From positions 1 to 64,000 of the forward strand of contig NZ_MCAS01000011.1 in NCBI RefSeq assembly GCF_003610895.1: 64,000 bases of DNA, given 5' to 3'. Positions 27,800-38,334 of this stretch are shown in pieces (the first letter of the stretch is position 1; every line of letters begins with the position of its first letter). The stretch comes from Paraburkholderia fungorum (GTDB taxonomy: Bacteria > Pseudomonadota > Gammaproteobacteria > Burkholderiales > Burkholderiaceae). Made by a program: the position numbers and the translations under genes. The notes under the pieces were generated by a model. It did not search any database and was not told where the DNA came from. It saw only the letters and a list, made by a program, of their open reading frames with translations.

Positions 27800-29128
27800 A
27801 TGGCCGATCTGCGCTGTACGATTGCCGGCATTACGTCGCCGAATCCTTTCTGGCTCGCCTCCGCGCCGCCGACCGACAAAGCCTATAACGTGAACCGCGC
27901 CTTCGAAGCGGGCTGGGGCGGGGTCGTGTGGAAGACGTTGGGCCTCGACCCGCACGTCGTGAACGTCAGCTCGCGCTACGGCGCAGTGCAATGGAACGGC
28001 CAGCGCATCGCGGGCCTGAACAACATCGAACTGATCACCGATCGTCCGCTCGACGTCAACCTCAAGGAAATCACCCAGGTCAAACGCGACTGGCCCGACC
28101 GCGCGATGATCGTCTCGCTGATGGTGCCGTGCAACGAGCGTGACTGGAAGTGGATCTTGCCGCTCGTCGAAGACACCGGCGCCGACGCGGTGGAGTTGAA
28201 TTTCGGCTGTCCGCACGGCATGAGCGAGCGCGGCATGGGGGCTGCGGTCGGTCAGGTGCCCGAATACATCGAGATGGTCACGCGCTGGGTCAAGGAAGGC
28301 TCGAAGCTGCCCTGCCTCGTCAAACTCACGCCGAATATCAGCGACATCCGCCTCGGTTCACGTGCGGCCTACAAGGGCGGCGCGGACGGCGTGTCGCTGA
28401 TCAACACGATCAACTCGATCGTCGCGGTGGATCTCGACGCGATGTCGCCGCTGCCGATGGTCGACGGCAAAGGCACGCACGGGGGCTATTGCGGCCCGGC
28501 GGTCAAACCGATTGCGCTGAATATGGTGGCCGAAATTGCGCGCGACGTGGAAACGCCGAATCTGCCGATTTCCGGCATCGGCGGCATTTCGACGTGGCGC
28601 GACGCGGCCGAATTCATGGTGCTCGGCGCGGGCAGCGTGCAGGTCTGCACGGCGGCGATGCACTATGGATTCCGTATCGTCTCCGATCTCGCGGATGGCC
28701 TCTCGAACTGGATGGATGAAAAAGGCTACGCGACGCTCGACGACATCCGCGGCCGCGCGGTGCCGAACGTCACCGACTGGAAGTATCTGAACCTCAAGTA
28801 CGACATCAAGGCGCGCATCGATCAGGACAAGTGCATCCAGTGCGGCCTCTGCCATATCGCATGTGAAGACACGGCTCACCAGGCGATCATGAAAGAAAAA
28901 GATGGCGTTCGGCATTTTGAAGTGATGGACTCCGAATGTGTCGGCTGCAATCTGTGCATGCATGTCTGCCCGGTCGAACAGTGCATCACGATGGAACGGG
29001 TGGACAGTGGCGAGTACGCGAACTGGACCACGCATCCGAACAACCCCGCGCGGGTGGGCGCTGGTGAGAGCGACAGGTCGGACGCCGCTGAGATCGCCGA
29101 ACACGCCCATGCCGCAAAAGCGGCCTGA
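27800..29128 (+). CDS. preA: NAD-dependent dihydropyrimidine dehydrogenase subunit PreA
   Basis: A 442-aa catalytic subunit. It has an FMN TIM-barrel (NPFWLASAPPTD, VELNFGCPHGMSERGMGAAVGQ, VKLTPNISDI, SGIGGISTWRDAAEFMVLGA), then two C-terminal [4Fe-4S] ferredoxin motifs (CIQCGLCHIACEDTA and CVGCNLCMHVCPVEQC). It reduces uracil or thymine with electrons from PreT. AAGGAG precedes the ATG. The last 25 residues are an Ala-rich tail beyond the usual end. The 90-base gap before it has short imperfect repeats (GTCACTGA-like) but no gene. Confidence 0.95.
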   Translation: MADLRCTIAGITSPNPFWLASAPPTDKAYNVNRAFEAGWGGVVWKTLGLDPHVVNVSSRYGAVQWNGQRIAGLNNIELITDRPLDVNLKEITQVKRDWPDRAMIVSLMVPCNERDWKWILPLVEDTGADAVELNFGCPHGMSERGMGAAVGQVPEYIEMVTRWVKEGSKLPCLVKLTPNISDIRLGSRAAYKGGADGVSLINTINSIVAVDLDAMSPLPMVDGKGTHGGYCGPAVKPIALNMVAEIARDVETPNLPISGIGGISTWRDAAEFMVLGAGSVQVCTAAMHYGFRIVSDLADGLSNWMDEKGYATLDDIRGRAVPNVTDWKYLNLKYDIKARIDQDKCIQCGLCHIACEDTAHQAIMKEKDGVRHFEVMDSECVGCNLCMHVCPVEQCITMERVDSGEYANWTTHPNNPARVGAGESDRSDAAEIAEHAHAAKAA

Positions 29129-29241
29129 AACGCGAGCTACCTGTAGAAAACGAAGCGCTTGTACTGAACCTGTAATTTTCCCCAAGGCCTGACGCGCCGC
29201 CAGAAGCCGCGCAGGCCTCAACGATCAGTGGAGATCTTTTG

Positions 29242-30753
29242 ATGAAGCAGACAGCGCAACCCGTCGATCCGCAGTTTGCGGCCGGCGCGCAGGGCAGCAG
29301 TCTTTACAACGACGACCTTGCGCCGACCGGCGTCGCTCAGCGAACGTGGCGGTGGTATCACTTTGCTGCGCTTTGGGTCGGGATGGTGATGAACATTGCG
29401 TCCTACATGCTCGCGGCCGGTTTGACGGAGGAGGGCATGTCGCCTTGGCAGGCGGTGGCGACGGTGCTGCTTGGTAATCTGATCGTACTGGTGCCGATGC
29501 TGCTGATCGGGCATGCCGGTGCGAAGCACGGTATTCCGTATGCGGTGCTGGTGCGTTCCTCGTTCGGCACGCAGGGCGCGAAATTGCCGGCGATGCTGCG
29601 GGCGATCGTCGCGTGTGGCTGGTACGGCATTCAGACATGGCTTGGCGGCAGCGCGATCTACACGCTCCTGAACATTCTGACCGGCAACGCGCTGCACGGC
29701 GCGGCGTTGCCGTTCCTCGATATCTCGCTCGCGCAACTGGCCTGTTTTCTCGTGTTCTGGGCACTGCAGATCTACTTCATTATTCACGGCACCGATTCGA
29801 TCCGCTGGCTCGAAAGCTGGTCCGCGCCGATCAAGATCGTGATGTGCATCGCGCTGGTCTGGTGGGCCACCTCGAAGGCGGGCGGGCTCGGCTCGATGCT
29901 GTCGGCGCCGTCGCAGTTCGTGCCGGGCGGCAAGAAGGAGGGCATGTTCTGGGTGACCTTCTGGCCCGGTCTCACGGCCATGGTGGGTTTCTGGGCGACG
30001 CTCGCGCTGAATATTCCCGACTTCACCCGCTTTGCCAAAACGCAGCGCGACCAGATCATCGGCCAGTCGATTGGTTTGCCGGTGCCGATGGCCTTGCTCT
30101 CGGTGATCTCCGTGGTGGTGACGTCGGCGACGGTGGTGATCTACGGCAAGGCGATCTGGGATCCGATCGATCTGACGAGCCGCATGACGGGCATTGGCGT
30201 CGGCCTTGCGTTGATCATCCTGACGCTCGATACGATGTGTTGCAACCTGGCGGCGAATCTCGTCGGCCCGGCTTATGACTTTTCGAGCCTGTGGCCGAAG
30301 GGTATTTCGTATCGCGTGGGCGGCATGATTACCGCGACCATCGCCATTGTGATGATGCCGTGGAAGATTCTCGCCACCACACAGGGCTACATCTTCACGT
30401 GGCTGGTCGGCTACTCGGCGTTGCTCGGTCCGGTGGCGGGCATTCTGATGGTCGACTACTTCCTGATTCGCGGCACCCGGCTCGATCCGCGTGAACTGTT
30501 CGACGAGCATGGCGAGTACAGCTACACCGGCGGCTGGAATATCGGCGCGGTGGTGGCGCTCGTGGTCGGCGTGCTGCCGAATCTGCCGGGCTTTTTACAT
30601 ACCGCGTTTCCGGCATCGTTCCCGAACGTTCCGGCGATTTTCAACACGCTTTATACGTACGCCTGGTTTGTCGGACTCGCGTTGGCGTCGATCGTCTATA
30701 GCGCATGGATGAAGCTGAGCAAAGGACCGAGCGCGCGCGTGGCGAGTGCCTGA
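29242..30753 (+). CDS. NCS1-family nucleobase permease
   Basis: The ATG at 29242 is preferred over the adjoining TTG; GGAG lies upstream. The 503-aa inner-membrane transporter has about twelve hydrophobic segments. It carries NCS1 motifs: GVAQRTWRWYHFAALWVGMVMNI at the start of TM1, RSSFGTQGAKLPAMLRAIVACGWYGIQTWLGG, and FWATLALNIPDFTRFAKTQRDQI. Family members import uracil, cytosine, hydantoins or allantoin. Its place between preA and dihydropyrimidinase suggests uracil, thymine or a dihydropyrimidine. Confidence 0.9.
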   Translation: MKQTAQPVDPQFAAGAQGSSLYNDDLAPTGVAQRTWRWYHFAALWVGMVMNIASYMLAAGLTEEGMSPWQAVATVLLGNLIVLVPMLLIGHAGAKHGIPYAVLVRSSFGTQGAKLPAMLRAIVACGWYGIQTWLGGSAIYTLLNILTGNALHGAALPFLDISLAQLACFLVFWALQIYFIIHGTDSIRWLESWSAPIKIVMCIALVWWATSKAGGLGSMLSAPSQFVPGGKKEGMFWVTFWPGLTAMVGFWATLALNIPDFTRFAKTQRDQIIGQSIGLPVPMALLSVISVVVTSATVVIYGKAIWDPIDLTSRMTGIGVGLALIILTLDTMCCNLAANLVGPAYDFSSLWPKGISYRVGGMITATIAIVMMPWKILATTQGYIFTWLVGYSALLGPVAGILMVDYFLIRGTRLDPRELFDEHGEYSYTGGWNIGAVVALVVGVLPNLPGFLHTAFPASFPNVPAIFNTLYTYAWFVGLALASIVYSAWMKLSKGPSARVASA

Positions 30754-30821
30754 GTGCGGATGAGCGAGGCGCGCGGCGAACGAAGTACGTAGTACGTAGC
30801 ACCGAAACCAGCAGTTCATAA

Positions 30822-32285
<1,464 letters not shown>

Positions 32286-32292
32286 GCTGTTT

Positions 32293-32338
32293 GCAATCTG
32301 CCGGGCGGCCTTGCAGCGCCGTCCGGCAGATTGTTCTT
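32293..32338 (+). terminator. Rho-independent terminator after dihydropyrimidinase
   Basis: An eleven-base stem CAATCTGCCGG / CCGGCAGATTG (32294-32304 and 32323-32333) is followed by TTCTT. It sits nine bases after the stop codon and ends the pyrimidine operon. Confidence 0.78.
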
Positions 32339-32523
32339 CCACGTCACGCGCTCGCCGTGGCGATACCCCTCCCGCGTTTTCCCCGATGGCGCTCGGTACG
32401 TATTCCGTGGTGCGATGCATGCCGCATCCGTACTATCCGTTGTAGAGCCGAGTTCGACGTCGCATGAGATACCCCGGCTGTTCGCTTAGCACGCAAGCGC
32501 ATATTGATCGGAGAGCTGATCCT

Positions 32524-32552
32524 TTGTAAAAACGCAGGCCGTTTGCTACAGT
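32524..32552 (+). promoter_or_regulatory. Candidate promoter of the cystine-type ABC transporter
   Basis: TTGTAA (32524-32529), a 17-base spacer and TACAGT (32547-32552), 87 bases before the binding-protein start. The rest of the gap 32339-32638 shows no further gene or structure that I can recognise. Confidence 0.4.
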
Positions 32553-32638
32553 CCGCCCACTCTGCCGGGCCTGACCGCCGGCGGAACGCCGCACACCAAA
32601 CCATGCAAACGACGTAGCAAACTTTACGGAGCCACCTG

Positions 32639-33421
32639 ATGAAGTCGATTCGTTCCATTCTGCTGATCGCACTGCTGCAAGCGGTGACCTTGAGCCCGGC
32701 ATTCGCTGCAGATGAGCTCGCGCAGATCAAGTCCGCGGGCGTGTTCAAGATCGGCACCGAAGGCACTTACGCACCGTTCACGTACCACGATGAGTCTGGC
32801 AAGCTGACCGGCTTCGACGTCGAGATCGGCACGGCAATCGCGCAACGCCTGGGCGTCAAGCCGCAATTCGTCGAAGGTAAATGGGACGGTCTGATCGCCG
32901 GTCTCGATGTGAACCGTTACGACGCGGTGATCAATGAAGTGGCGGTGACCGACGCGCGCAAGGTGAAGTACGATTTCTCGGACCCGTACATTACTTCGCA
33001 CGCGGCGCTGATCGTGCGTTCGGACAACACCACGATCAAGACGTTTGACGACCTGAAGGGCAAGAAATCGGCGAATACGCTGACCAGCAACTTCGGCAAG
33101 ATCGCGGCCGCGCACGGCGCGGATGTGATTCCGGTGCAGGGCTTCAATGAATCGATCGACCTGTTGACGTCGGGCCGAGTCGACGCGACCGTCAACGATT
33201 CGCTGTCGTTCCTCGACTTCAAGAAGCACAAGCCGGACGCGAAGGTGAAGATCGCCGCGCTCGATACGTCGACGGACAGCAGCGACAAGTCCGCGGTGCT
33301 GATTCGCAAGGGCAGCCCGGAGTTGCAGGCGGCGATCAACAAAGCGCTCGCCGACATGAGGAAAGACGGCACGTACCTGAAGATCTCGGAGAAGTACTTC
33401 GGTAAAGACGTTTCCCAGTAA
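32639..33421 (+). CDS. tcyJ: Amino-acid ABC transporter binding protein, probably L-cystine
   Basis: A 260-aa periplasmic binding protein with a signal peptide ending SPAFAADE. It has the family-3 solute-binding fold: GTEGTYAPFTYHDESGKLTGFDVEIG, KWDGLIAGLDVNRYDAVINEV and DARKVKYDFSDPYI. These segments run close to E. coli FliY (TcyJ), which binds cystine and relatives; this specificity is from memory of the family and not certain. It heads a three-gene transporter operon with its own promoter. It is separated from the pyrimidine operon by a terminator, so a shared function is not implied. Confidence 0.85.
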   Translation: MKSIRSILLIALLQAVTLSPAFAADELAQIKSAGVFKIGTEGTYAPFTYHDESGKLTGFDVEIGTAIAQRLGVKPQFVEGKWDGLIAGLDVNRYDAVINEVAVTDARKVKYDFSDPYITSHAALIVRSDNTTIKTFDDLKGKKSANTLTSNFGKIAAAHGADVIPVQGFNESIDLLTSGRVDATVNDSLSFLDFKKHKPDAKVKIAALDTSTDSSDKSAVLIRKGSPELQAAINKALADMRKDGTYLKISEKYFGKDVSQ

Positions 33422-33460
33422 GCCAGGTAAACCAATAAGCGCTAAGTGCGAGTCTGAATT

Positions 33461-34138
33461 ATGCCGGCATGGTTGCATCTGATGGCGCAGTCGCTATGGC
33501 CCCTGCTGTATGCGGGGCTTGTCTTTACTGTGCCGCTCACCCTGGCATCGTTTGCCATTGGCATTGTCGTGGCGTTTATCGTCGCGCTGGTGAGGTTATT
33601 CGGGCCGCGGTGGGCGGTGGCGTGCGTGCGCTTCTACGTCTGGCTGTTTCGCGGCTCGCCGCTACTGGTGCAACTGTTCGTGATTTTCTACGGACTGCCG
33701 AACGTAGGCATCGTACTCGATCCGTTGACGGCGGCGATCATCGGTTTTTCGCTGAATGTCGGTGCGTATAACTCGGAGGTGATACGCGGCGTGATCGAGT
33801 CGATTCCGAAGGGGCAGTGGGAAGCGGCGTACTCGATGGGCATGACGCGTGAACAGGCGCTGCGCCGCGCGATCTTGCCGCAGGCGGCGCGCGTTGCGTT
33901 GCCGCCGCTGTCGAACTCGTTTATTGCGCTGGTGAAGGACACCTCACTTGCCGCGGTGCTGACGGTGCCCGAGGTGTTTCAGGCGGCGCAGCGGATTGCG
34001 TCGGTGACGTACGAGCCGTTGATTCTGTACACGGAGGCGGCACTCGTTTATCTCGTGTTCAGTTCGGTGTTGTCGTCGGCGCAAGTGCGGCTTGAGCGCA
34101 AGTTTGGCCGTCATGCACTTTTTCAGGCGAGCAACTGA
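33461..34138 (+). CDS. tcyL: Amino-acid ABC transporter permease, TcyL-like
   Basis: A 225-aa inner-membrane permease with about five membrane segments and the HisM/GlnP signature (FRGSPLLVQLFVIFYGLP near residue 65). The EAA loop ESIPKGQWEAAYSMGMTREQALRRAILPQAARVALPP contacts the ATPase. It lies 39 bases after the binding protein and overlaps the ATPase gene by one base (TGATG). The polar-amino-acid class is secure; cystine is the likeliest cargo by similarity of the whole operon to tcyJLN. Confidence 0.87.
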   Translation: MPAWLHLMAQSLWPLLYAGLVFTVPLTLASFAIGIVVAFIVALVRLFGPRWAVACVRFYVWLFRGSPLLVQLFVIFYGLPNVGIVLDPLTAAIIGFSLNVGAYNSEVIRGVIESIPKGQWEAAYSMGMTREQALRRAILPQAARVALPPLSNSFIALVKDTSLAAVLTVPEVFQAAQRIASVTYEPLILYTEAALVYLVFSSVLSSAQVRLERKFGRHALFQASN

Positions 34139-34911
34139 TGATTCGACTGGAAAAAATCGACAAGTATTTCGGCGAGAACCGCGTATTGAGCTCGGTGGAC
34201 CTGCAACTTGCGCCGGGCAACGTGACTGCGCTGATTGGCCCGTCGGGCAGCGGCAAGAGTACGCTTTTGCGTTGTGTGAATCTGCTGGAAATTCCGGAGG
34301 CCGGATCACTTGAACTAGGCGATCAGCGCCTCGAATTCAGCCGGGACCACAAACCATCGCGCGAGACGGTGCTGACGATTCGCCGTCGCACGGGCATGGT
34401 GTTTCAGAATTTCCAGTTATTTCCGCACCTGACGGTACGGCAGAACGTGATGGAAGGTTTGCTGACCGTACTGAAGTGGGACAAGGAGAGAGCGCGCGTG
34501 CGCGCGGACGAATTGCTTGAGAAGGTCGGCATCGCGCACAAAGCGGACGCATGGCCGGCCACGCTGTCCGGCGGCCAGCAGCAACGCGTGGCGATTGCGC
34601 GAGCGTTGGCGCCTTCGCCGGAAGTGTTGTTATGTGATGAGCCGACTTCGGCGCTTGATCCTGGCCTTGCTGCGGAGGTGGTGGACGTCCTCAAGCAGCT
34701 GGCGACGGAGGGCATGACGATGTTGATGGCGACGCATGATTTGCGTCTTGCCGCGACGATTGCGCGAGACGTGGTGTTCCTGAATAACGGCGTGGTGGTG
34801 GAGGCGGGTCCATCGAGGGACATTTTCATGCAACCGCGCGAACGGGAGACCGAGCGTTTCGTATCGACGCTGACACATAGCTTGCCGGACGCATGGACAG
34901 CACAAGGCTGA
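34138..34911 (+). CDS. tcyN: Amino-acid ABC transporter ATPase, TcyN-like
   Basis: A 257-aa ABC ATPase. It has Walker A GPSGSGKST, Q-loop FQNFQLFPHLTV, signature LSGGQQQRVAIARAL, Walker B LLCDEPTSALDP and the switch His in MATHDLRLA. It powers the permease encoded immediately upstream, whose stop overlaps this ATG. It is the last gene of the unit. The region downstream to 35319 has no gene. Confidence 0.93.
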   Translation: MIRLEKIDKYFGENRVLSSVDLQLAPGNVTALIGPSGSGKSTLLRCVNLLEIPEAGSLELGDQRLEFSRDHKPSRETVLTIRRRTGMVFQNFQLFPHLTVRQNVMEGLLTVLKWDKERARVRADELLEKVGIAHKADAWPATLSGGQQQRVAIARALAPSPEVLLCDEPTSALDPGLAAEVVDVLKQLATEGMTMLMATHDLRLAATIARDVVFLNNGVVVEAGPSRDIFMQPRERETERFVSTLTHSLPDAWTAQG

Positions 34912-35167
34912 CCGAGGGTAGGACAACAACATCCGCCGACGGCGTAAAGCAAAAGAGAAGAAGGGCGCGAAGCGCCCAAAAAACGTACGACAGCCTTCAA
35001 ACCTTGAACGGGTAGAGGTCTGCCAGCAGACCCTTCCGACGAGCACGCAGTGCGAGTCGGGAGGAATGACTGCTGTGTCACTCACGCCGAATGTGCGAGA
35101 ACACAGATTCCAGATGCACCACTACCGTAGCTGTGCGGGGGGACCCGCTTATGGGCTGGCGGGGTGA
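34912..35167. other. Noncoding stretch with two inverted repeats
   Basis: No credible gene. GGGCGC-GAA-GCGCCC at 34963-34977 is followed on the minus strand by TTCTTCTCTTTT and could be a weak terminator for leuA transcripts. A perfect dyad GGTCTGC-CA-GCAGACC lies at 35017-35032; its role is unknown. Confidence 0.5.
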
Positions 35168-35272
35168 GCCGCTTTCTTTGCTTATCTTTCTTTGCGGCGG
35201 CAAAGAAAGTAAGTGCCGCCCCGCACAGGGGCAACACTAATAGACCACTAACAATTCAAGCAAAGGCCAAAA
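35168..35272. repeat. Dispersed hairpin repeat, copy 2
   Basis: Nearly identical to 791-895: the same CTTTCTTTGC-GGCG-GCAAAGAAAG hairpin and GC-rich tail. It lies between the ABC transporter and the end of leuA, outside genes. Confidence 0.85.
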
Positions 35273-35296
35273 GCCAAAAGCCAAAAGCCAAAAGCC
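35266..35296. repeat. 7-bp tandem repeat (GCCAAAA)n
   Basis: Four perfect GCCAAAA units plus GCC follow the hairpin repeat directly. Copy 1 has only one unit at the same place, so the array expanded after the copies diverged. Confidence 0.8.
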
Positions 35297-35319
35297 AGAA
35301 CAGGGAAAAACCCAAAACC

Positions 35320-37047
35320 TTAAACCACCACCCGCTCCGCTTCCCCCCTCAGCGCAACCTCAAAAAACCGCCCCTGCGCCTCAGCACCCGCCCTCACATA
35401 AGCCCGATTAACCCCACTAATCACAGCCCGAATAGAAGCCGTCACCAGATTGGCATCAATACCAACCCCAAAAGCACTCCCAACCACATCAGCGCCGGCC
35501 ATCTCAGCCACAGCCACAGCGCGAGCATCCGCGCCCTGAGTCAAAGCCCGTTCTTCATAGTGCTGAATCCGCACCGGCACACCGATAGCATGCATCAACG
35601 CATCGAGCGGCCCGTTCCCTTCACCGTTCAGCACGCACCGCGAGCCATTAATCTCAACAGTGAGCTTGATATGTTCACGCCCATCGCTCTCAGACAGACT
35701 ATGTCCAATGTAGTGAATCGGCGCAGCATTCTGTACGTACTCCTGCTGGAACAGTTCCCAGATCTGCGAGGGCGTGACTTCCTGACCGCTAGAGTCAGTA
35801 AACCGCTGTACAGCAGAGCTAAAATCGACCTGCAGGCGCCGCGGCAACACCACTCCGTAACTCTGTTCGAGCAGGTAAGCAATCCCACCCTTGCCAGACT
35901 GACTATTCACGCGAATCACCGAGTCATAAGTCCGCCCGAGATCGCTGGGATCGATCGGCATATAAGGCACTTCCCACATCGCGTCCGGTTTTTGCACGGC
36001 AAAACCCTTCTTGATCGCATCCTGATGCGAGCCGGAGAACGCGGTGAACACGAGATCGCCGACATACGGATGACGCGGGTGCACCGGCAACTGCGTGCAC
36101 TCCTCGGCGGTACGCGCGACTTCGTTGATATTCGAAAAGTCGAGTTCAGGATCGACACCCTGCGTGTACAGATTCAACGCAAGCGTCACGAGATCGACAT
36201 TGCCGGTACGTTCGCCGTTGCCGAACAAACACCCTTCGATACGATCCGCGCCCGCCATCACCGCCAGTTCCGCGGCCGCCACCGCGGTGCCCCGATCGTT
36301 GTGCGGATGCACTGAAAGGACCAGCGAATCGCGGCGCGCGAGATTGCGGTGCATCCATTCGATCTGGTCGGCGTAGACATTCGGCGTGGCCATCTCCACG
36401 GTAGCGGGCAGGTTGACGATTGCTTTATGAGCGGGCGTCGGTTGCCAGATATCGAACACGGCGTCGCACACTTCCTTGGCGAATTCGAGTTCGGTGCCGC
36501 TAAACACTTCCGGGCTGTATTGCAGCGTGAAGTGCGTTTCCGGTGCGGCGTCGGCGAGACGCTTCATGGTACGTGCCGCGTTTTGCGCGAGTTCTTTCAC
36601 GCCGTTTTTTTCAAGGCCGAACACGATGCGGCGGAATTCCGGCGCGGTGGCGTTGTACAGGTGAACGATTGCGCGCGGCACGCCACGCAAGGATTCGAAG
36701 GTGCGTTCGATCAGGTCGTCGCGGGCTTGCGTCAATACCTCGATCGTCACGTCGTCGGGGATATGGCCGCCTTCGATCAACTCGCGTACGAAATTGAAGT
36801 CGGTTTGCGAGGCAGACGGAAACGCGACTTCGATTTCCTTGAAGCCGATCTGCACCAGGGTCTTGAACATGCGCATCTTACGTTGCGCGTTCATCGGCTC
36901 GAACAGCGCCTGATTGCCGTCACGCAGGTCGGTGCTCATCCAGATCGGCGCGCGCGTGATGGTGCGTGACGGCCACTGTCGATCCGTCAAATTGATCGGC
37001 TTGAACGAGCGATATCGGGTAGCAGGGTTCTTCAACATTTTCATCAT
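35320..37047 (-). CDS. leuA: 2-isopropylmalate synthase, long type
   Basis: A 575-aa enzyme that condenses 2-ketoisovalerate with acetyl-CoA, the first committed step of leucine synthesis. It has the HMGL-like TIM barrel ([53 protein letters not shown]), a long linker, then the LeuA regulatory domain that binds leucine. It belongs to the longer LeuA group found also in actinobacteria, not the roughly 520-aa enterobacterial type. The start is either 37047 or the nearby ATG at 37038 (MLKNPATRY); AAGGA lies just before. A leucine-rich leader ORF and terminator hairpin precede it. Confidence 0.93.
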   Translation of the reverse strand: MMKMLKNPATRYRSFKPINLTDRQWPSRTITRAPIWMSTDLRDGNQALFEPMNAQRKMRMFKTLVQIGFKEIEVAFPSASQTDFNFVRELIEGGHIPDDVTIEVLTQARDDLIERTFESLRGVPRAIVHLYNATAPEFRRIVFGLEKNGVKELAQNAARTMKRLADAAPETHFTLQYSPEVFSGTELEFAKEVCDAVFDIWQPTPAHKAIVNLPATVEMATPNVYADQIEWMHRNLARRDSLVLSVHPHNDRGTAVAAAELAVMAGADRIEGCLFGNGERTGNVDLVTLALNLYTQGVDPELDFSNINEVARTAEECTQLPVHPRHPYVGDLVFTAFSGSHQDAIKKGFAVQKPDAMWEVPYMPIDPSDLGRTYDSVIRVNSQSGKGGIAYLLEQSYGVVLPRRLQVDFSSAVQRFTDSSGQEVTPSQIWELFQQEYVQNAAPIHYIGHSLSESDGREHIKLTVEINGSRCVLNGEGNGPLDALMHAIGVPVRIQHYEERALTQGADARAVAVAEMAGADVVGSAFGVGIDANLVTASIRAVISGVNRAYVRAGAEAQGRFFEVALRGEAERVVV

Positions 37048-37089
37048 CCTTGGGATCGATCAACCTGGTGTCGACCGGACGACGAACAG

Positions 37090-37122
37090 AAAAATGCATG
37101 GCCGCCGGTCGGAAACCGGGGC
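37090..37122 (-). terminator. Attenuator terminator in the leuA leader
   Basis: On the minus strand GCC-CCGGT, loop TTCCG, ACCGG-C-GGC form an eight-pair stem with one bulged C, followed by CATGCATTTTT. It lies between the leader ORF stop (37163) and the leuA start, where a leucine-controlled attenuator terminator would be expected. Confidence 0.6.
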
Positions 37123-37162
37123 TGGGTCAGTTACTGGGGAATTGAGCGGTGCTTCGGGTGTT

Positions 37163-37243
37163 TCAGATGGAAGCGCGCAGCAGCAGACCTAGCCCGGTAG
37201 AGCGGGCTAGTAGTAGCGATAGGATGGTCTGGGCGCGGTACAT
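37163..37243 (-). CDS. leuA leader peptide (leucine attenuator)
   Basis: A 26-codon ORF, MYRAQTILSLLLARSTGLGLL and on to RASI, contains eight Leu codons: CTA, then CTA CTA CTA in a row, then CTA and CTG CTG CTG. Five are CTA, which is normally very rare in this GC-rich genome. An in-frame ATG 18 bases upstream (37261) could extend it to 32 aa. A ribosome stalled at the CTA run for lack of charged tRNA-Leu would change leader folding and suppress the downstream terminator. A promoter lies directly upstream. Confidence 0.75.
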   Translation of the reverse strand: MYRAQTILSLLLARSTGLGLLLRASI

Positions 37244-37251
37244 AGTGGGCG

Positions 37252-37280
37252 ATAAGACCATACTATTGTGGCCGCGTCAA
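37252..37280 (-). promoter_or_regulatory. Candidate leuA promoter
   Basis: On the minus strand TTGACG (37280-37275), a 17-base spacer and TCTTAT (37257-37252). The predicted start falls only a few bases before the leader ATG at 37243, so the leader may be translated from a nearly leaderless mRNA. Confidence 0.5.
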
Positions 37281-37360
37281 GCGCAGTGCGGTGAGGCGGG
37301 TGCCCAGCAGGGCGGCCTTGCGCGCCCGCAGGGCGTCGGAACCCAAGCCCGGCAAGGCAG

Positions 37361-38230
37361 TCACCGGGGTTTCACGAAACGCAAGGTCATGCGATCCGAT
37401 TCGCCGATCGCTGCGTATTTCGCCCGATCGACGTCGTGACCCTCATACGTGGGCGGCAGCGACCACACGCCATGCGGATAATTTTTCGTGTCGCGCGGAT
37501 TGCTGTTCACCTCGCTTTGCGCGGCCAGTTCGAAACCCGCCGCGCGCGCGTGTTCGATGACATAGGCTTCGGTCACATAGCCGGCGTCGATGGTCTGTTG
37601 CAGGGTGGTGCCCGGCGTCGCGCGATGTTCCTCGACACCGAGGACGCCGCCCGGCTTAAGTGCCGCGTAGAAGGCGCGCAGGTTTGCGTCGATCTCGCCG
37701 TCCTTGATCCAGTTGTGGATATTGCGGAAAGTCAGTACCTCATCGACGCTGCCATTGGCCGGAAAGCCGCTGAACTGGCCCGCTCGCAGCGTGCCGACCA
37801 TCACATTGCCGTAGACAGCCGGCGTGGCCGCCAGCTTGCGCGCAAACGAAGCCCGCCCGGCCTGCTCCTCAGCCGCCGACCCGGCGTCCGGGCTGTCGTA
37901 CTGGGCTTCATACAGCTTGCCGTGATCGTGCAAATAGGGTGCGAGTATTTCCGTGTACCAACCGCCGCCGGGTGCGATCTCCAGAACGGTTTGCGACGAT
38001 GCCACACCGAAGAACCGCAGCGTTTCCTCCGGATGGCGGTAGACATCGCGCGCGCGGTTCCTGTCACTACGCTGCGGCCCGGAAATTGCCGCTTCGAGCG
38101 CGGCGGAATCGACGGTCGCGGAGGAGGTGGATGCCGTCGGGGCGGCGCAGGCGGCCAGCAGCAATGTCACGCCGAGGGCCGCGAGCGTGGCGCGCAGCGC
38201 GCGGGATTGGAGATTGAGGGCGGGGTTCAT
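37361..38230 (-). CDS. SAM-methyltransferase-like lipoprotein
   Basis: Start chosen at MNPALNLQSR (38230), which gives a good lipoprotein signal. The 289-aa product has an N-terminal hydrophobic segment with lipobox LLAAC (Cys28). A methyltransferase-like fold follows, with a glycine motif VLEIAPGGGWYTEIL near 90, VDEVLTFRNIHNW and LKPGGVLGVEEHRA. This is the COG4798 type. SAM is not expected outside the cytoplasm, so either the family uses another ligand or the signal is not used. Function unknown. Confidence 0.75.
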   Translation of the reverse strand: MNPALNLQSRALRATLAALGVTLLLAACAAPTASTSSATVDSAALEAAISGPQRSDRNRARDVYRHPEETLRFFGVASSQTVLEIAPGGGWYTEILAPYLHDHGKLYEAQYDSPDAGSAAEEQAGRASFARKLAATPAVYGNVMVGTLRAGQFSGFPANGSVDEVLTFRNIHNWIKDGEIDANLRAFYAALKPGGVLGVEEHRATPGTTLQQTIDAGYVTEAYVIEHARAAGFELAAQSEVNSNPRDTKNYPHGVWSLPPTYEGHDVDRAKYAAIGESDRMTLRFVKPR

Positions 38231-38334
38231 GGGGCACATTATCGGGCGCGATCCGTCTGGAAAGAAATCGCCAATCGGCATAACGATATGCGCCGGCGCT
38301 ATTTGCCGCGTCCGGATCGGCAGTCAAGTCTGCC

